Shown here: positions 24,314 to 33,570 of the stretch, in pieces
Layout of the letters: each line of letters opens with the position of its first letter
Position numbering within the stretch: position 1 is the stretch's first letter
Source of the DNA: Thermoproteota archaeon
GTDB lineage: Archaea; Thermoproteota; Nitrososphaeria; Nitrososphaerales; Nitrosopumilaceae
NCBI GenBank assembly: GCA_003352285.1
Contig: QQVN01000003.1
Span: 328,490-392,489, forward strand
Length of the DNA stretch: 64,000 nt
Direction: 5' to 3'
Made by a program: the position numbers and the translations under genes
The notes under the pieces: generated by a model
Databases searched by the model: none
What the model was told of the DNA's origin: nothing
Seen by the model: only the letters and a program-made list of their open reading frames with translations

Positions 24314-25561
24314 TTGAAGGAAAAATATAGTCGTCTCTTAAAGACACTCGGACCGGGAATTCTGTTTGCAAGTACAGCAATTGGAGTGTCTCATCTAATA
24401 CAATCTACTAGAGCGGGAGCAGAGTATGGATTTCTATTATTGGGAATTGTATTGATAGCAAATTTGCTAAAGTATCCTTTCTTTGAGTATGGCTCCCGTT
24501 ATGCAAATGTCACTGGAACCAGTATAATAGATGGATATCAAAGATTAGAGCGCAAAGCCTTGTTGCTTTATTTTTTTATAACAATAGGCTCTATGTTTTT
24601 TGTAACAGCTGCAGTAGGTTTTGTCACTGCAGGGTTTTTGGAAAATTTATTTCAAATAGAATTTCTTGGGGTATATCCGATAATAATTTTATTTGCTGTG
24701 TGTGTGACAATTCTAAGCGTTGGTAAATATCGAACATTAGATAGTTTGATCAAGATTATTGGTTCTGTATTGGTTGTATCCACTGTTATTGCATTTGCAC
24801 TAGTTCTGATAAACGGGCCAATAAAACCTGAGGAGGAATTTATCGCAAAGGAAATTTGGTCACAGTCTGGAATATTTTTCTTAATTGCATTGATGGGATG
24901 GATGCCAACTGCCATTGATCTTTCCAGTTGGAATAGCTTGTGGACATTGGAGAGAATTAAACAGACTAATTTTAAGCCAACACTAAAAGAGACATTACTC
25001 GAATTTCGAATTGGCTATATCATTACAGCAGTACTGGCAGTATTTTTTGTAACTTTGGGTGCTTTCATATTTTATGGAACAACTGAAGATTTACCAAATG
25101 ATAACTCAATGTTTGCTCATAAAGTTGTAACCTTATACACTACAACAATTGGGGAATGGAGCTATATCATTATTGCAGCTTCTGCATTTAGCGTAATGTT
25201 TGGTACTATAATTGCGGTTTTAGATGGTTATTCTCGCTCTCTTCACAGAACAGTCACACTACTTTGGAATCCTTCAGGCACTAGTTTCCAAAGGTACTAT
25301 GTATTCTTCATTCTAATCTTGAGCATTGGTTCTCTAATTGTTGTGTTCCAATTCCAAGATAATTTGAAACTACTCGTTGATTTTGCAACTACATTATCAT
25401 TTTTGATTGCACCTGTAATTGCAATCTTTAACTTTAAACTAGTTACTGGAAAGTATCTCACAAAGGATTCTCAGCCTCCACTCTGGTTAAAAATTCTAAG
25501 TTATGCTGGAATAGTTTTTCTTATTGGGTTTGCAGCCTTTTTTGTCATAACTCGTTTTTAG
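24314..25561 (+). CDS. Divergent Nramp-family membrane protein
   Basis: A 415-residue protein with eleven membrane helices, beginning at TTG. The overall Nramp pattern is clear (LKTLGPGILFASTAIG, KYPFFEYGSRYA), but the metal-binding motifs are changed: where helix 1 normally has DPGN it has GVSH, and where helix 6 has MPH it has WMPTAID. It therefore may not carry the usual Mn or Fe, although position next to the Znu-type importer suggests metal transport. It lies 36 bases after that operon. Confidence 0.85.
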   Translation: MKEKYSRLLKTLGPGILFASTAIGVSHLIQSTRAGAEYGFLLLGIVLIANLLKYPFFEYGSRYANVTGTSIIDGYQRLERKALLLYFFITIGSMFFVTAAVGFVTAGFLENLFQIEFLGVYPIIILFAVCVTILSVGKYRTLDSLIKIIGSVLVVSTVIAFALVLINGPIKPEEEFIAKEIWSQSGIFFLIALMGWMPTAIDLSSWNSLWTLERIKQTNFKPTLKETLLEFRIGYIITAVLAVFFVTLGAFIFYGTTEDLPNDNSMFAHKVVTLYTTTIGEWSYIIIAASAFSVMFGTIIAVLDGYSRSLHRTVTLLWNPSGTSFQRYYVFFILILSIGSLIVVFQFQDNLKLLVDFATTLSFLIAPVIAIFNFKLVTGKYLTKDSQPPLWLKILSYAGIVFLIGFAAFFVITRF

Positions 25562-25905
25562 TTGGGTTTTTCTGAATCATCTTTCCCAGTTTGTTTGTCA
25601 TGGCCTGGACCTACCATGTCTTCTGGTTTTACATCTTGATCCCATCGTCCTTTGACACCCTTTATCAAAAACACAACTCCAACAGCTAAAGTTGCAACTA
25701 CTCCTCCAAGAAAGATTCCTTTATCCTGAGTCTTTAGTCCACAATCCACTTGGACAGGTGGTTTATCTTCAAAATATTCAAAACATTCTCCAAACTCTTC
25801 AGCTTCAATTGATACAAAGAAGAATTGGTTTCCAAAGATGCTAAGTATCATAAATCCCGCAAAGATGAATCCGACTCCAATTAAAGTAAATCTTGTATCG
25901 CTCAC
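25558..25905 (-). CDS. Small two-helix membrane protein, unknown function
   Basis: A 115-residue protein with two membrane helices separated by an exported loop holding two cysteines (GECFEYFEDKPPVQVDCG), followed by a long acidic/polar tail with GPGHDKQTGKDD. Converges on the Nramp gene with a 4-base overlap. A similar layout of two helices with a polar tail is seen at 61110. No family recognised. Confidence 0.65.
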   Translation of the reverse strand: MSDTRFTLIGVGFIFAGFMILSIFGNQFFFVSIEAEEFGECFEYFEDKPPVQVDCGLKTQDKGIFLGGVVATLAVGVVFLIKGVKGRWDQDVKPEDMVGPGHDKQTGKDDSEKPN

Positions 25906-26013
25906 AGGTTAAATCCTTCATAATCATATTTACAGTTTGAGTGTGTAATTGTGTTGTTCACACTAGACATACTGATACTAATAGACTCAAAATTTGGCCA
26001 AAAATTGAGTAAT

Positions 26014-26421
26014 ATGGGATTAAGAATTCTAGTTGCAGAAGATAACAAATTTACTGCAATGCAGTATCAAAAGATACTTGAAAACAATGGACACACTGTA
26101 ATAATTACTAGTGATGGAAATGAATGTGTAAAAAAATATGCTGATGCATTGTCTAGTTCTGAATTTGATTCTATAGATTCACACCCATTTGACCTTGTAT
26201 TGTTAGATCATAATATGCCAAAAAAAAGTGGTACAAAGGCAGCCAAAGAAATTCTTTCAAAGAAACCAAATCAAAAAATATTATTTGCATCAGGCTATCT
26301 TAGAAGCCTAATTGAGGATCAAACTGGAGAAAAATTACTAGGAAAATTAGACATTATTGAAAAGCCATTCTCATTAAACATGCTATTGCGAAAGATAGAC
26401 AGCATGTCTAGAAAAAAATAG
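26014..26421 (+). CDS. Stand-alone response regulator receiver
   Basis: A 135-residue single receiver: acidic pair E9 and D10 (LVAEDNKFTA), phosphosite D65 (LVLLDHNMPKKSG), S/T near FASGY and K in EKPFS. I start at the ATG at 26014; an upstream in-frame start would add 21 residues of unrelated sequence. It is most similar to the receiver at 58218. No output domain, so it acts by protein contact, perhaps for the orphan kinases at 15219 and 39059. Confidence 0.9.
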   Translation: MGLRILVAEDNKFTAMQYQKILENNGHTVIITSDGNECVKKYADALSSSEFDSIDSHPFDLVLLDHNMPKKSGTKAAKEILSKKPNQKILFASGYLRSLIEDQTGEKLLGKLDIIEKPFSLNMLLRKIDSMSRKK

Positions 26422-26859
26422 CTACTCCAAAGAAATCTTTAAATTTTTTAATGAATTTTGGTAAAAACAACTTAGGAATTTTACAAAATCTGAAAATTCT
26501 TTTCTTGTCATCTTTTCACTGTTAAAATACGATTGCCACGTTATTTTTTGGGAATTTTTCCCACTTTCCATTGATATTGTAGCATGATAAGCACGAAGTG
26601 GCAATCCACTTACTGCAATGTATGAAAAATACTCGTTATTTTTCCAGCCGACTATGTGCTCCTCTACGATATCTCCATTATCAAAGAAAATTTTTCTAAT
26701 GGAACCAACATCTCTTTTTTTCTTTGACAAGTAAGTTGTACGTTTTTGTCCTTCAAGCCAATCCAGTCCAACGATATTTGAAATTTTTTTCCAAACTTTT
26801 TGTTTTGATGCCTTGATTGTAACTGTTTTTTTGACTGTTCCTGTGTGGTATTTTTTCAT
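26422..26859 (-). CDS. SRPBCC/START-like fold protein
   Basis: A 145-residue protein with the SRPBCC layout: VKKTVTIKASKQKVWKKISNIVGLDWLEG at the start (beta strand, helix pair), then alternating strands and a long C-terminal helix. Members bind lipids or polyketide-like ligands in a deep pocket. It ends one base after the converging receiver gene. Ligand unknown. Confidence 0.72.
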   Translation of the reverse strand: MKKYHTGTVKKTVTIKASKQKVWKKISNIVGLDWLEGQKRTTYLSKKKRDVGSIRKIFFDNGDIVEEHIVGWKNNEYFSYIAVSGLPLRAYHATISMESGKNSQKITWQSYFNSEKMTRKEFSDFVKFLSCFYQNSLKNLKISLE

Positions 26860-26938
26860 GATTTACCGATTCACTAGATGACCATTTAAATTTTCAAACA
26901 CTCTAACACATTTATCGGACTTATGAATAATAACAAAA

Positions 26939-28219
26939 ATGGTCTTTGGTTGGGGAAAAAAGAAGAGTGAAAATCAAGTTAAAGTTGAACCAAAACAACA
27001 ACAAATTATCATAGAACAGATTCCAAGTATAGTCGATGATATCAAAGAAATTCGAAGAAAGACTCTGATTGCTGAAATAAACAACTTTGGTGCAAAAATT
27101 AATCCTAATTTGGAGGAATTAATCAAAATTGCAAAAGAATTGGAAAAAGATGACTTGAATGTCGATGATATTGATAAGCATCTCAAGGTTCTAGTGGTAA
27201 GAGGAAAAAAACTAGTAATCTCCACAATTAAAAACGAAGCCAATAAAAAATTCTCAAAAATTGACTCTTATGATGATGCTGTGGCTCTTGGTAATGATGT
27301 ATCACATGCATTAAAAAAAATGGGTGATGTTTTAGGTAGGCAATCCCGTGTCATACACATATTTGCAAAAAAATATGCTGACAAACTCAAAAACATTTTA
27401 TCAGTTCTAAATTCTGACAACTCTGAGATACAAACAATACTACAAAATTTTACCCAAATAGATTCCAGCAGAAACGACATCTTAGATTACATCAAACAAT
27501 TAGATGAAGAAAAGTCTTTAATCGAAGAAAAGAAACATCGTATTTCTGAACTCTCTGAAACCCTACTTCAAACCAAAAAATCACATGAAGAAGTGGACAA
27601 TAACATAAAACAACTCAGATCTAGTTCGGAATACAAAAAATATCTAGATATTAATGCAAAAATTGACGAATTTAAAATCACAAAGCATGATATAAAAAAT
27701 GAAATTGACTTACAATTCACAAAGATTTCTAGGCCTTTGGGAAAGTATCAGTATGTATCTTCATTGGATAAGGATAAGCGTAACCTCTTGGAGAAGTTAC
27801 TTCATGACCCATTTGATGTACTCACATCTGAAAACAAGTCTGCCTTAATTGAGATTATTCAGTCTGTAAGAAAGGCAGTCGTTTCTGAATCTATATCTGT
27901 TAAGGATGTACAAAAATCACTTACCTATCTTGATGAGACAACAGAAATGCTTGATGGATACATCAAGCAGATCTTTGAATACAATGCAAAATTAAATGAT
28001 TTGGAATCTACACTTGATGTTTTTGATTCAAAAAAACTAAAGGATCAAGAACATGCCTTGCAAAAACATGTTGAGAATATAGAAGATCTAGAATCAAGAA
28101 TTAGCTCCTTGGAATCTGAAGTTAAGGAACTAAATGACTCTAGACCTAGAATTATTTCTCAAATACAGCAGAGATTAGATGGAATCTCTGCCATACGTTA
28201 TTCTATTACCTCAGAGTAG
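26939..28219 (+). CDS. Long coiled-coil cytosolic protein, head of a cluster with a JAMM protease
   Basis: A 426-residue, Lys/Glu-rich protein with no signal or membrane helix. A basic start (VFGWGKKKSE) is followed by a helical domain (residues about 30-160) and long coiled coils (about 165-230 and 350-410) flanking a more globular part with LDKDKRNLLEKLLHDPFDVL. No named family; SMC-like in look but lacking ATPase motifs. It lies nine bases before the JAMM gene. Confidence 0.7.
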   Translation: MVFGWGKKKSENQVKVEPKQQQIIIEQIPSIVDDIKEIRRKTLIAEINNFGAKINPNLEELIKIAKELEKDDLNVDDIDKHLKVLVVRGKKLVISTIKNEANKKFSKIDSYDDAVALGNDVSHALKKMGDVLGRQSRVIHIFAKKYADKLKNILSVLNSDNSEIQTILQNFTQIDSSRNDILDYIKQLDEEKSLIEEKKHRISELSETLLQTKKSHEEVDNNIKQLRSSSEYKKYLDINAKIDEFKITKHDIKNEIDLQFTKISRPLGKYQYVSSLDKDKRNLLEKLLHDPFDVLTSENKSALIEIIQSVRKAVVSESISVKDVQKSLTYLDETTEMLDGYIKQIFEYNAKLNDLESTLDVFDSKKLKDQEHALQKHVENIEDLESRISSLESEVKELNDSRPRIISQIQQRLDGISAIRYSITSE

Positions 28220-28228
28220 TATCCAAAC

Positions 28229-28627
28229 ATGATTTTTAAAAAATCAAATTTTGAGCGACGTGTTTCTCTAAAAGCCGATGTACGCGATGGAATTCTTTCT
28301 TATTGTAAAATGAAGCATCCAAATGAAGGAATTTTAATTCTTAAAGGAAAATCTAAAAATGGAAACATAATGATTGATGGTTTGGTTATTCCTCCTTTTT
28401 CACACGGGGGTCCGACATTTGCTGGATTTCCACATTCATTCTTGCCTTTTGATACTAGCTATGTTGGAACTGTACATTCGCACCCAACTGGTCCTGCAGA
28501 ACCATCAGTAACTGATTTACATAATTTCTTTGGATTAGTATCTATGATTGTAAAATCCCCCTATGAGGATGATGATATTTTGGCATGGGATAGTAAAGGA
28601 AACTCAATTCCGATATCCATAGTCTAA
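28229..28627 (+). CDS. JAMM/MPN+ metalloprotease domain protein
   Basis: A 132-residue protein that is a complete JAMM domain. The zinc site is E33 (NEGILIL) and H83-S-H85 with S93 and D96, exactly the H-x-H-x7-S-x2-D motif (VHSHPTGPAEPSVTD). Such proteases cleave isopeptide or ubiquitin-like (SAMP) conjugates in archaea. It is nine bases after the coiled-coil gene, probably co-transcribed. Target unknown. Confidence 0.9.
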   Translation: MIFKKSNFERRVSLKADVRDGILSYCKMKHPNEGILILKGKSKNGNIMIDGLVIPPFSHGGPTFAGFPHSFLPFDTSYVGTVHSHPTGPAEPSVTDLHNFFGLVSMIVKSPYEDDDILAWDSKGNSIPISIV

Positions 28628-28681
28628 GTAGACAAAAAACTGACAAAACCTTATATGGTATTTTAAAGAAATTACAATGAT

Positions 28682-28999
28682 TTGTTCAATTATAAGACAT
28701 ATTTGATTTTCCTGTTTGCATCTCTAGCAGTAAGCATAGGTTTACAATTACTTCTTCCTCCGCCATACGGCTTGGTTGCTGCAATTGCAATCTTTATTGC
28801 ATTTCCATTAATGCTTAGACGTCGATACATGAGCCGATTTAGAGGCTATGGTGGTTCTGGAACTGGTGCTGGAGGATTCTTTGGCATGAATTCTAATGCT
28901 GGTTCTGCTGTAAAGTACGTCTGTCTTGTTTGTAACAATCGTTACAAGGGTGGAGAATGCCCACGTTGTGGCTCCAAGATGAAGCGTGCAGATTTCTAA
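28682..28999 (+). CDS. Small membrane protein with C-terminal zinc ribbon
   Basis: A 105-residue protein starting at TTG: two membrane helices (FLFASLAVSIGLQLL and LVAAIAIFIAFPLML), a basic Gly-rich linker, and a zinc ribbon with C-x2-C twice (CLVCNNRYKGGECPRCGSK). A CTTATATGG element about 25 nt upstream could give it its own promoter. It follows the JAMM gene. Confidence 0.7.
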   Translation: MFNYKTYLIFLFASLAVSIGLQLLLPPPYGLVAAIAIFIAFPLMLRRRYMSRFRGYGGSGTGAGGFFGMNSNAGSAVKYVCLVCNNRYKGGECPRCGSKMKRADF

Positions 29000-29008
29000 A
29001 TTACAAAG

Positions 29009-29326
29009 ATGACCTTAGAAGAACTACGCAAGAAAGCAATTTATCAAAATTCAATTGATACTTGGATTGTTGCTTGTGAGGAAAAAGACTTAGATTGGTA
29101 TGAGACTGAAAATTATAAAAAATTCATTGACTATCTTACAAAGAACAAACTAAACATGAAAAAATTTCCCTTATGCATTAAAGAATCTGGTGGAATGCAT
29201 GAGAGAGGAAAAGACAAGACAAAATTTGCAGAAATTTTATCTGAATCAGAAGATCCTAATGCTGCAGCATACACTCTTAAATTAAATGATGCAACACTAG
29301 ACATCATAAGAAAATTTTCTCTCTAG
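29009..29326 (+). CDS. Hypothetical helical protein
   Basis: A 105-residue soluble, mixed-charge protein (TLEELRKKAIYQNSIDTW, EKDLDWYETENYKKF). No motif or family recognised. Nine bases separate it from the membrane zinc-ribbon gene, so it may be the last gene of that cluster. Confidence 0.6.
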   Translation: MTLEELRKKAIYQNSIDTWIVACEEKDLDWYETENYKKFIDYLTKNKLNMKKFPLCIKESGGMHERGKDKTKFAEILSESEDPNAAAYTLKLNDATLDIIRKFSL

Positions 29327-29328
29327 TT

Positions 29329-30699
29329 TTACTGTTTTTTTAATTTTGGATTAACTATTGCATCTAATGCATTTCCTATGAATACAAATGCAAGACCTGT
29401 AATTGCAATCATTATCCCCGGTGGCATTATCCACCACCAAAGTCCTCTTGCAGCAGCACCAAATGTGTTTGCGTCATGAAGAATCTGACCCCATGTTGGA
29501 AAACTAGGGTCTCCCAACCCCAAAAAACTCAGACCTGCTTCAGTAGTTATCGCAGCTGGAACAGAAATTGCAATGCTTGCAAAGGCGTATGGTAGCAACT
29601 GGGGTAAGATGTGTTTTAGAATGATCTTTGAGTTTTTTTGACCCATCATCTTTGCTGCTTCGACATATCCTTTTGTCTTAATTTGTAGTGCCATACTTCT
29701 TGAAACTTTGGCGACTCCTACCCATCCAAAGATCATCAAAAAGCCAATCATCAAAAATATGCTGTTGCTAATCGTTACTGCCAGTATGATTAGGAATGGA
29801 AGAGCAGGCAGTGCATATATGATATCATTAAATCTCATCATTGATTCATCAACAAACTTTCCTTTGTAGCCTGCATAGATTCCATATAGTAATCCCATGA
29901 TGACAGAGCCTATTGCAACTACAATTCCAATAAACAATGCAAGGGGAGTTCCCCAAAGTAGGCCTATTGCCAGGTCACGTCTTAGCTCATCAGTGCCCAT
30001 AATTCCAAATGCCTTTCCTCCTATGATCAAACTAGAACTTTGAATTTTGCTTTCAGAATTGACAGAAAACATCTTTACCACAAATACGTAATCTCCCTTT
30101 AGAATTTCATGATTCATCTGATTTGAAAATACAATATCTTCAGCAGACAATTTTGTAGAGTCAAAATTGAATTTATGTGATTGCAATAGCAAATTCTTCT
30201 TTACTACCTCATCCGTTGAAAAAATTCTTTCATTATGTATGACAGATGATTCTGCATTTGGGAGTGATGTTGAAATTAAATCTAAACTAAGGCCGTCTGG
30301 TCTCACTACTATGATATCAATTAATGGAGAACCAACATAATCTGCTGTAAACTCGTAGATGAAATCATTTGGATAATCATCAAATGAATAATTAAATTTG
30401 AACTGTTCTGTGTAAACGTACAGGTCTCCAGCAATTTGATTCTCTGATGATGTCTCTTGTAAAATTCTATGTTCTGGAATCTTTTCAGCTTGAAAACTAT
30501 TCACCCATGCTGGAACTGATGTTTTAGGATAAGTGAGCCAACTGCTAGGATTATTCCATTCTTTAAAAGTATCAAGTGGAATTGCAATTATTGCAATTAC
30601 TGAAATCAAAACAAGAATTGCTAATATTCCAATTCCAGATATGCCCAATTTACTATGTAGTAATTCATGTCGTATCTCATTGGTAGTTACATTACTCAT
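29329..30699 (-). CDS. DppC/OppC-type ABC transporter permease
   Basis: A 456-residue permease. A signal anchor and a large extra extracytoplasmic domain (about residues 55-225) precede the usual six-helix core with the EAA loop SRSMALQIKTKGYVEAAKMMG and LPYAFASIAISVPAAITTEAGLSFLGLGDP, the DppC signature. It overlaps the DppB gene by four bases. No ATPase or binding protein lies in the window. Peptide or nickel-type uptake is possible. Confidence 0.88.
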   Translation of the reverse strand: MSNVTTNEIRHELLHSKLGISGIGILAILVLISVIAIIAIPLDTFKEWNNPSSWLTYPKTSVPAWVNSFQAEKIPEHRILQETSSENQIAGDLYVYTEQFKFNYSFDDYPNDFIYEFTADYVGSPLIDIIVVRPDGLSLDLISTSLPNAESSVIHNERIFSTDEVVKKNLLLQSHKFNFDSTKLSAEDIVFSNQMNHEILKGDYVFVVKMFSVNSESKIQSSSLIIGGKAFGIMGTDELRRDLAIGLLWGTPLALFIGIVVAIGSVIMGLLYGIYAGYKGKFVDESMMRFNDIIYALPALPFLIILAVTISNSIFLMIGFLMIFGWVGVAKVSRSMALQIKTKGYVEAAKMMGQKNSKIILKHILPQLLPYAFASIAISVPAAITTEAGLSFLGLGDPSFPTWGQILHDANTFGAAARGLWWWIMPPGIMIAITGLAFVFIGNALDAIVNPKLKKQ

Positions 30700-31748
30700 G
30701 ACGTTCTCACTCTTGGATCAAAATAACCGTACAGCACATCTGCAACAAATATGCTAATCAAAAAAAAGACAGTCAGAACATATGTTGCACCAATAATTAC
30801 TGGTAGGTCCATTACTGTAATTGCCTCAAAGTACAATCTTCCCATTCCAGGCCAATCAAACACAGCTTCTGTGATGATTGCTCCGCCTAAAGAACCTGAA
30901 AGACTTAGTGCAAGAATGGTAACTATTGGAGGTGCTGCGTTTTTTAATGCATGTCGATATATGATCTTTTTTTGATTAATGCCCATAGTTTTTTTTGCTG
31001 AGATGAAATCCTCCTGCATAATTCCTACCATAAAGTTTCTAACAAGATATGCCCAAGACCCAAACCCAATTAGTACGATAGTGATTAATGGTAAAGCCAT
31101 GTGGTATAGCAAAGCTGCAAAATAACCTGGGTCTGTAGGTGATATTGACGGCGTTGCCCTTGCCGGGAAGATCTGATACACAAATGCAAACAAAAAGATC
31201 ATCATCATTCCTATCCACCAAACAGGAAAACTTGAACTAATAATGGCAAAACTTGATGTTAATCTGTCCATCTTTGAGCCAACTTTACTACTTGATACTG
31301 CCCCGAGAAAAATCCCAATAACTGAAATAATTATTGTTGCTGTGGTAAACAACAGAATTGTCCGTGGAAGTTTTTCTAATATGATCTCCTTGACATCTGA
31401 TGAACCTGAATCACTTGTTAGAAATGTAGCATGACCAAAATCTAATGTTAAGATCTTAAACATTGTCAGGCCAATTCTTTGTGGAGCATACCACGGCTCG
31501 TCTAATCCTAAAGTTTTGACTCTCTGTTTGATTTGGTCTTGAACAAAACTTTCAAACTCTTCTGCATTTGAAAAACTCTTTACGATTTCTGGATTCTCAG
31601 TAATCTCTGCTCTTACTTGAAACACTACTCCTTGAGTCAAAATGGTGTCCATGTTAGAGCCAACTAACGCTACTGTTAGCAGCAGCGTTGCCATAAGGAC
31701 CCCAAACATGGTGATTAGCCGTGTTGAGACGTATCGCTTTATTCCCAC
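30696..31748 (-). CDS. DppB/OppB-type ABC transporter permease
   Basis: A 350-residue permease with an N-terminal helix, an exported segment, and the DppB core: RNFMVGIMQEDFISAKKTMG (EAA loop) and SLGGAIITEAVFDWPGMG. It precedes and overlaps the DppC gene. The pair forms the channel of a dipeptide/oligopeptide-type importer; the other subunits must be encoded elsewhere. Confidence 0.9.
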   Translation of the reverse strand: MGIKRYVSTRLITMFGVLMATLLLTVALVGSNMDTILTQGVVFQVRAEITENPEIVKSFSNAEEFESFVQDQIKQRVKTLGLDEPWYAPQRIGLTMFKILTLDFGHATFLTSDSGSSDVKEIILEKLPRTILLFTTATIIISVIGIFLGAVSSSKVGSKMDRLTSSFAIISSSFPVWWIGMMMIFLFAFVYQIFPARATPSISPTDPGYFAALLYHMALPLITIVLIGFGSWAYLVRNFMVGIMQEDFISAKKTMGINQKKIIYRHALKNAAPPIVTILALSLSGSLGGAIITEAVFDWPGMGRLYFEAITVMDLPVIIGATYVLTVFFLISIFVADVLYGYFDPRVRTS

Positions 31749-31815
31749 AAAAATCGGATAGAAACTTGACTTATATTATTACAGGTAAATTTTGTTAATT
31801 ATACAAATGATTTTT

Positions 31816-32184
31816 CTAATTCGTTACTAGAATTTTTTTAGATTTTTGAAATTGGATCTGACTAAGAAGCCTAACCATGGCAAATGGCTTTTCAATGATC
31901 TCTTGTGTTGCTCTGGATATGCCAGGAGCATCCATATTCATGTATGGTGATAAAAATAAAATTTTTTGTTCTGGATTTTTTTCCAGAATTTGATCCTCCA
32001 ATCTTTTATTCTCTACAAAGATTGACTTTTCTAGTATGACACAATCAAAGTTCCCTGCTTCAAATGCCTTCATACATTCTGTTTCATCGGGTACGATAGA
32101 TGACTGATACTGTTTTTGCTCAAAGAACTTTTGGTACATTTTTGCCACTCTTTCATTTGGTTCTAGAACAAGAAACTTCATCAT
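31816..32184 (-). CDS. Receiver-like protein with Glu at the phosphorylation site
   Basis: About 122 residues with the receiver fold: FLVLEPNERVAKMYQ in place of the usual acidic pair, FDCVILEKSIF where the phosphoaspartate should be (E52), and the conserved EKPF lysine region. Glu at this place often mimics the phosphorylated state. The ATG at 32184 is preceded by AGGAGAAGG, a strong ribosome site; a further in-frame ATG at 32205 would overlap the PIN gene by ten bases. Confidence 0.7.
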   Translation of the reverse strand: MMKFLVLEPNERVAKMYQKFFEQKQYQSSIVPDETECMKAFEAGNFDCVILEKSIFVENKRLEDQILEKNPEQKILFLSPYMNMDAPGISRATQEIIEKPFAMVRLLSQIQFQKSKKILVTN

Positions 32185-32195
32185 CCTTCTCCTAA

Positions 32196-32624
32196 TTACC
32201 ACCATCTGATGAAATTTCTTGGCAAAAATGCTTGAATTCCTTCCTGTTTTGCAGTATCTAACAAACCTTTGTCTAAACTTACTAGAGCAGAGCCTGTGAC
32301 TTTGGCAGTTGCCAAAATCAGATTATCTGGATATGCACATGTAGTGTATTTTCCAGAAATTTTTTCTGATTCTGTTTTTATCTCCTCTGTCTGATCCATT
32401 GTGATTGGATGTCTGTGATACTCGTAAACTTTGTCTAAAACTTGAATTGGAGTTGTCCCAGTGATTTTATTTATCTCTCCTAATACTGATTCTGGAATCA
32501 CCATTCGTGATTTGTGTTTCTTGATTCTTTTTGCAATTGGTTTTAGTGAACGTCCTTCTTGAAACTCTTTAAGAATTACATCTGAATCAATCACTACTGG
32601 TTGTCCGAAATTTGCTTGTGACAT
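32196..32624 (-). CDS. PIN-domain protein (probable RNase)
   Basis: A 142-residue PIN-fold protein. Acidic residues at the expected places are D13 and D15 (VVIDSDVIL), E in PESVLGEI, D in YPDNLILATA and D in ALVSLDKGLLD. PIN proteins cut RNA, often as toxins, but I see no antitoxin gene next to it; the following gene is the receiver-like protein, 11 bases away. Larger archaeal PIN proteins also act in ribosome maturation. Confidence 0.75.
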   Translation of the reverse strand: MSQANFGQPVVIDSDVILKEFQEGRSLKPIAKRIKKHKSRMVIPESVLGEINKITGTTPIQVLDKVYEYHRHPITMDQTEEIKTESEKISGKYTTCAYPDNLILATAKVTGSALVSLDKGLLDTAKQEGIQAFLPRNFIRWW

Positions 32625-32724
32625 GAGAGTGAGACAATTTTATCTATAAAAGCGGTTTTGAAGACTTTGTATCATGTTACAATTTGTCACAATTCGTTAA
32701 ATACGCTAAGTTAAGGGGGTTTAT

Positions 32725-33567
32725 GTGGCAAGTGGAGAGGCCAACTTAACGTTATCTGAAAGATTAGAATCTGCAATCACTAAACTTGGTTTTTGGTATA
32801 GAATTACAATTATCTTTGTAATTGTTGGATTAGTATCGCTTTCTGGAATCATTTCGGCATCTCAAATTTACTTTCATCAGGAAATAGGCCAGCACGGCCA
32901 CATTGAAGAAATCTACCTTGCAGATGAGGATGTGACTCTTCTTGCGTTTATACCATATTCTGAAGAGATCTTTCCAGCAGATGGCATAGTTACTCTGTAT
33001 ATGACCCAAATTTGGCTTATGGTTGGCAACGGTATTGTAATTGGTCTTTTGTCATTTCTTTTTCTCTGGGTTACATACCGAGGACATTCTCATAGAAAAG
33101 AATTTGAATCAATAGAGAGACAATTTATCAGGCAATCATATCTTGTAAATTTTGAGACGTCAATTCCTGAAGGAGAAACAAGAGTTGAAAAAATTCTAAA
33201 TCAATCCTCACTAGTATTTCCTGCACTAAAAGAGCTCCAAAGAGGAGAATATGCAAATTCAATGCGTGTTCGTAAAGATGTATCAGTTGGTTCTGAACAA
33301 GTGGATGCAGTTGTTTCTACAAAGAAAGGTGATTTTATCGTAAAGTTTTACGATAAACAAGTCACTTTTGATGATTTGAGTTCATTATGTTCTGCATTGG
33401 CAAAGGGACGTTCTAGAGTTTTTCGTGTACTGTGTATCGCAAAAGATTTTGATGATGATTTACAGTCAAACAAATTAGTTGACCTGATGGATTCTATTCC
33501 CAAATACTTTAAGCTTGATCTCATCTTTGAAGAAGAACAAGGCTACTCTATGCTTTGGATCGACTAG
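32725..33567 (+). CDS. Membrane protein with cytosolic nuclease-fold-like domain
   Basis: A 280-residue protein starting at GTG: two membrane helices (about 25-47 and 95-113) with an exported loop, then a cytosolic domain of about 160 residues with GSEQVDAVVSTKKGDFIVKFY, resembling the beta-core of restriction-endonuclease-like domains (D followed by strand). The usual E-x-K is missing (FIVKFY), so catalysis is doubtful. No family name recognised. Confidence 0.6.
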   Translation: MASGEANLTLSERLESAITKLGFWYRITIIFVIVGLVSLSGIISASQIYFHQEIGQHGHIEEIYLADEDVTLLAFIPYSEEIFPADGIVTLYMTQIWLMVGNGIVIGLLSFLFLWVTYRGHSHRKEFESIERQFIRQSYLVNFETSIPEGETRVEKILNQSSLVFPALKELQRGEYANSMRVRKDVSVGSEQVDAVVSTKKGDFIVKFYDKQVTFDDLSSLCSALAKGRSRVFRVLCIAKDFDDDLQSNKLVDLMDSIPKYFKLDLIFEEEQGYSMLWID

Positions 33568-33570
33568 GTT

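Noticed and set aside
32672..32695. TTACAATTTGTCACAATTCG, resembling the palindromic operator
   Set aside because: The half-sites have wrong spacing and differ; it lies far from the cluster before a GTG-start membrane gene. Not counted as an eighth copy.
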